From Clostridiales bacterium UBA6114 (GTDB lineage Bacteria; Bacillota; Clostridia; Oscillospirales; Butyricicoccaceae), in assembly GCA_002423435.1 (NCBI GenBank), contig DIWE01000038.1:47007-79542 (forward strand): a stretch of 32,536 nucleotides of DNA. The letters run 5' to 3'. Within the stretch, counting starts at the first letter, position 1; the number at the start of each line of letters is the position of its first letter. The position numbers were made by a program, and so were the translations under genes. The notes below the pieces were generated by a model. It saw only the letters and a list, made by a program, of their open reading frames with translations. It was not told the origin of the DNA and searched no databases. Positions 30,363 to 32,536 of this stretch are shown here, one piece after another.

Positions 30363-31532
30363 TCAGGCTGAAAAAGAGGCGAGGTAAATCTTTTTGATGT
30401 CGTCCACGGTCAGCGTGCGGGCGCACCGCGAAAGTAGCCGCTGCTCGGCATGGGCGTCGACCGCCCACCGGTCCACCTTGGATTTGTCGGTGATGTCCAG
30501 ATCATTCAGGCAAACGGGCAGATCGAGGCGGCGCAAAAGCGCCTTCAACGACTTAAGGCAAAGCTGCGCCGCCTCATAGGGCGCAAGCCCTTTGACATTT
30601 TCGCCCAGAGCCTCTGCCATCAGGATAAATTTATCCTGTTTTGCAACCATGATATAGTCAAAGCATGCGAGCATAATCGGGGTCAGGCTCCTGCCGTGAT
30701 TTATATGATATTCGCCGCCGATCGGGTAGGCCAGCGCGTGGACCAGGCTCGTTCCCGCGTTGTTGAGCACCATGCCCGCCATCAGCGAGCCCAGCGACAT
30801 ATAGTAGCGCGCATCCAGGTTATCGCCGTCGGCGAAAGCCGGACCGATCCACTTGGCGATCAGGGCAATGGCGTTTAGCGACAGGTTGTCGGTGATCGGA
30901 TTGGCGGCTTTGGAGACGAAAGGCTCGGCGGCGTGCATGAACGCGTCGATTCCCGCGCTTGCCGTCACCGCGGGCGGGCAGGATACCGTAAGCATCGGAT
31001 CGATAATCGCCGTATTCGGCAGAAGATTTGTCGAGGCGACGGCTTTTTTGACGCTGGTTTCCTCGTCGAGGAAGATGGCGTGCTTTGTGACCTCGGCCCC
31101 GGTGCCGGAGGTGGTCGGGATCATAATGGTGGGAATTCCCCGGGCGGGCAGCTTTTCCTTGCCGAAGTAATCGCGCACGCGCAGCGGGTTTATGACCAGC
31201 GCGGCGCTCATCTTTGCAACATCCAGGACGCTGCCGCCTCCAAGGCCGATTACGCAGTCGGCCCCCATTTCCCTGGCGAAGACGGAAACCTCTTCCGCGA
31301 TCCTCGTGGCCGGTTCGGGGGTGTTGCGGGCCTCGACCTTGACTTCGGTCTCTATTCCCGATGCCCTCAGCGAATCAACCGCACGGTCAACGCTGCCCGA
31401 CTTCTGCACGTTCGGTCCCGTCACCAGCAAAGCCCTTTTCGCGCCAAGCTTTGCGGCCTCGGCGCCCGTCTGATTGATGCTGCCCATCCCGAAAATGACG
31501 GATGGTGTCGCGAAGTTAATAGACTGATACAT
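30363..31532 (-). CDS. iron-containing alcohol dehydrogenase
   Basis: This 389-residue cytoplasmic oxidoreductase belongs to the iron-dependent (group III) alcohol dehydrogenase family. The nucleotide-binding G-G-G-S is at residues 98-101, and the iron ligands D196, H200, H265 and H279 are all present with canonical spacing. Members oxidise or reduce primary alcohols, diols, lactaldehyde, 4-hydroxybutyrate or, in the related maleylacetate reductases, unsaturated keto acids. AAGGAGG precedes the ATG. It is the first enzyme gene after the GntR regulator, 45 bases downstream of it. The substrate is presumably an intermediate of this operon's pathway and cannot be named. Confidence 0.94.
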   Translation of the reverse strand: MYQSINFATPSVIFGMGSINQTGAEAAKLGAKRALLVTGPNVQKSGSVDRAVDSLRASGIETEVKVEARNTPEPATRIAEEVSVFAREMGADCVIGLGGGSVLDVAKMSAALVINPLRVRDYFGKEKLPARGIPTIMIPTTSGTGAEVTKHAIFLDEETSVKKAVASTNLLPNTAIIDPMLTVSCPPAVTASAGIDAFMHAAEPFVSKAANPITDNLSLNAIALIAKWIGPAFADGDNLDARYYMSLGSLMAGMVLNNAGTSLVHALAYPIGGEYHINHGRSLTPIMLACFDYIMVAKQDKFILMAEALGENVKGLAPYEAAQLCLKSLKALLRRLDLPVCLNDLDITDKSKVDRWAVDAHAEQRLLSRCARTLTVDDIKKIYLASFSA

Positions 31533-31563
31533 CCGCGTTGCCTCCTTAAGTAAAATCTGTTTC

Positions 31564-31576
31564 TAGATAGTATCTA
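31564..31576. repeat. small palindrome between GntR and alcohol dehydrogenase genes
   Basis: TAGATA (31564-31569) and TATCTA (31571-31576) form a 6-bp inverted repeat around one base. It could be a protein-binding site or chance. Confidence 0.3.
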
Positions 31577-31577
31577 T

Positions 31578-32252
31578 CTAAAGTTGTTTGAAGTACTTTT
31601 GTCTGAAGCGTTGGGCGGCGTTTTCAATATGCGCCCGGAGCATGGACTCCAAAGCCGCGCTGTCCTTGCCGCGGTATACCTTAAAGATTTCATGATGGGT
31701 AATGTTGGAGTGGCCGATGTCGTCCGGCAGATGCAGCGTAAAATTGTAGCCCCACCTGATATGATTCAGGGCGTTTGCGTGCAGCTCTACCAGCTTTTTA
31801 TAGGGGCAGGGCGCCACAAGCAATGAGTGATACCGGTAGTTCAGTTCCTGATATTGCCTGCTGTCGTCAAGGCTTTGCTCCAGCTGCTCTAAGACCTGCC
31901 CGATGCGGCCGAGGTCCTGCGGGCTTGCGGTCTTGCAGGAATGCCCCGCCGCATAGGATTCGGTCATGGCCCAGAAGTGGTAATTATCGATCATCATTGC
32001 CTCGGTTATGGTGGCGACCACCCGGCTTTTGCGCTCCTTGATCACAAGACCGGCATACTCCAGCCGGAGCAGCGCTTCCCTGACCGGGGAGCGGCTTACG
32101 TTCAGACTCGCGGCGATTTCATCTTCGCTCAAGATGCTGCCGGGCGAGATTTCCATCTCTATGATGCTTGTTTCAAGCAGCTTATAGACCCTGTCGGCAA
32201 GGGATTCGTTGATAAAGTTTTCACCCGCGGTTTTCCAATAGGTCGATTCCAT
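31578..32252 (-). CDS. GntR-family regulator of the FadR/FCD type
   Basis: This 224-residue regulator has an amino-terminal winged helix (about residues 15-80, with S-R-S-P-V-R-E-A-L-L-R-L-E-Y-A-G-L-V) and an FCD effector domain whose ligand site is often built around a metal held by histidines; candidate residues appear in Y-R-Y-H-S-L and R-A-H-I-E-N. The frame is open to 32285, but the ATG at 32252, with a GGAATGGGG signal, gives the more normal start. It is the first gene of the second catabolic operon and stands beside a large palindromic operator, so it probably represses its own operon until the substrate is present. Confidence 0.9.
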   Translation of the reverse strand: MESTYWKTAGENFINESLADRVYKLLETSIIEMEISPGSILSEDEIAASLNVSRSPVREALLRLEYAGLVIKERKSRVVATITEAMMIDNYHFWAMTESYAAGHSCKTASPQDLGRIGQVLEQLEQSLDDSRQYQELNYRYHSLLVAPCPYKKLVELHANALNHIRWGYNFTLHLPDDIGHSNITHHEIFKVYRGKDSAALESMLRAHIENAAQRFRQKYFKQL

Positions 32253-32311
32253 GCTTTTACCCCATTCCGTAAGTATTTGCAACATCAGGCCGGTTTCTTT
32301 CTAACGGCCTC

Positions 32312-32344
32312 ACAGTATTCCGTATACGGTATTCCGTATACTGT
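32312..32344. promoter_or_regulatory. nested operator, likely GntR autoregulation site
   Basis: The site combines an outer inverted repeat (ACAGTAT 32312-32318 with ATACTGT 32338-32344), a perfect inner one (GTATACGG 32322-32329 with CCGTATAC 32334-32341) and two direct copies of TATTCCGTATAC (32316-32327 and 32330-32341). GTATAC cores are common in operators of FCD-type GntR proteins. It begins right at the predicted transcript start of the operon. Confidence 0.7.
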
Positions 32345-32351
32345 AATTAAA

Positions 32352-32380
32352 ATATTATATAAAACTTTTTGCAAAGTCAA
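32352..32380 (-). promoter_or_regulatory. promoter of the GntR/TRAP operon
   Basis: On the minus strand TTGACT (32375-32380) is followed by TATAAT at 32354-32359 (15-base spacer) or TAATAT at 32352-32357 (17-base spacer). The flanks are very AT-rich. The predicted start near 32346 directly precedes the operator. Confidence 0.65.
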
Positions 32381-32453
32381 CTATAATTTATATAAATTCA
32401 CAAATTATTTTACTTTATTTGTAAATTGCATGGCCGCTATGTGTTGGCTGTAG

Positions 32454-32507
32454 AAAAAAGACAGGGGTGCCGCGAAATGCATGTGTCCATGCATTTCGCG
32501 GCACCCC
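32454..32507 (-). terminator. terminator of a minus-strand gene beyond the right edge
   Basis: A perfect 20-bp stem (32464-32483 with 32488-32507) with a four-base loop is followed on the minus strand by TTTTTT (32454-32459). The gene it ends lies outside the window. Confidence 0.8.
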
Positions 32508-32515
32508 CGCCTGAG

Positions 32516-32536
32516 GCTGTCGAAAAGCTCGACAGC
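32516..32536. repeat. 8-bp hairpin at the window edge
   Basis: GCTGTCGA (32516-32523) pairs with TCGACAGC (32529-32536) across five bases. It stands nine bases from the preceding terminator and ends exactly at the window edge, so its full extent is unknown. Confidence 0.5.

Noticed and set aside
1..32536. CRISPR arrays, insertion sequences, phage genes, tRNA or rRNA genes
   Set aside because: No repeat-spacer pattern, transposase, integrase or RNA gene was recognised on either strand by eye.

Overview
The window looks like chromosomal DNA of an anaerobic, endospore-forming member of the Clostridia with moderately high GC. The evidence is a complete tricistronic-type spore germinant receptor operon (GerA, GerC, GerB plus a small membrane subunit) under a forespore (sigma-G) type promoter, a complete [FeFe]-hydrogenase maturation set (HydG, HydE, HydF with the TM1266-type regulator and aspartase), and strong AGGAGG-type ribosome binding sites. 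A family such as Oscillospiraceae is a guess from gene content; no rRNA or tRNA is present to settle it.

Layout. 1-1417: the end of an operon with a LuxC-type acyl-CoA reductase and its terminator. 1458-5585: germinant receptor operon. 5661-11358: promoter, a structured leader with a terminator hairpin, then TM1266 regulator-hydG-hydE-aspA-hydF, ending in a bidirectional terminator that also closes the opposite operon. 11470-18973 (minus strand): eight genes forming one apparent catabolic operon, in transcription order M24 peptidase, PatB/MalY-type PLP enzyme, symporter small subunit, sodium:solute symporter, UxaA-family large and small subunits, aconitase X large and small subunits. A divergent LysR gene (19105-20016) shares the promoter region. 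20071-21205 (minus): hemerythrin and CheX behind a likely sigma-D (motility) promoter. 21262-24706 (minus): an 1106-residue fusion of an endonuclease Q-like domain with a UvrD-type helicase. 24880-32380 (minus): a second catabolic operon, GntR regulator, iron-dependent alcohol dehydrogenase, creatinase-like M24-fold protein, TAXI binding protein, fused TRAP permease and ACMSD-type amidohydrolase. 32454-32536: terminator of a gene lying beyond the right edge.

How the parts work together. The germination and hydrogenase-maturation operons are recognisable systems with known roles. The two minus-strand catabolic operons each pair a transporter with an M24-fold protein and a set of lyases or oxidoreductases plus a dedicated regulator; neither matches a pathway I can name, so their substrates are open. 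They differ tellingly: the M24 protein of the first operon keeps all five metal ligands, while that of the second has lost four of five, as in creatinase. The most unusual single protein is the endonuclease Q-UvrD fusion. The most promising uncharacterised RNA is the leader in front of the hydrogenase maturation operon, where a segment can pair with the terminator's 5' arm.
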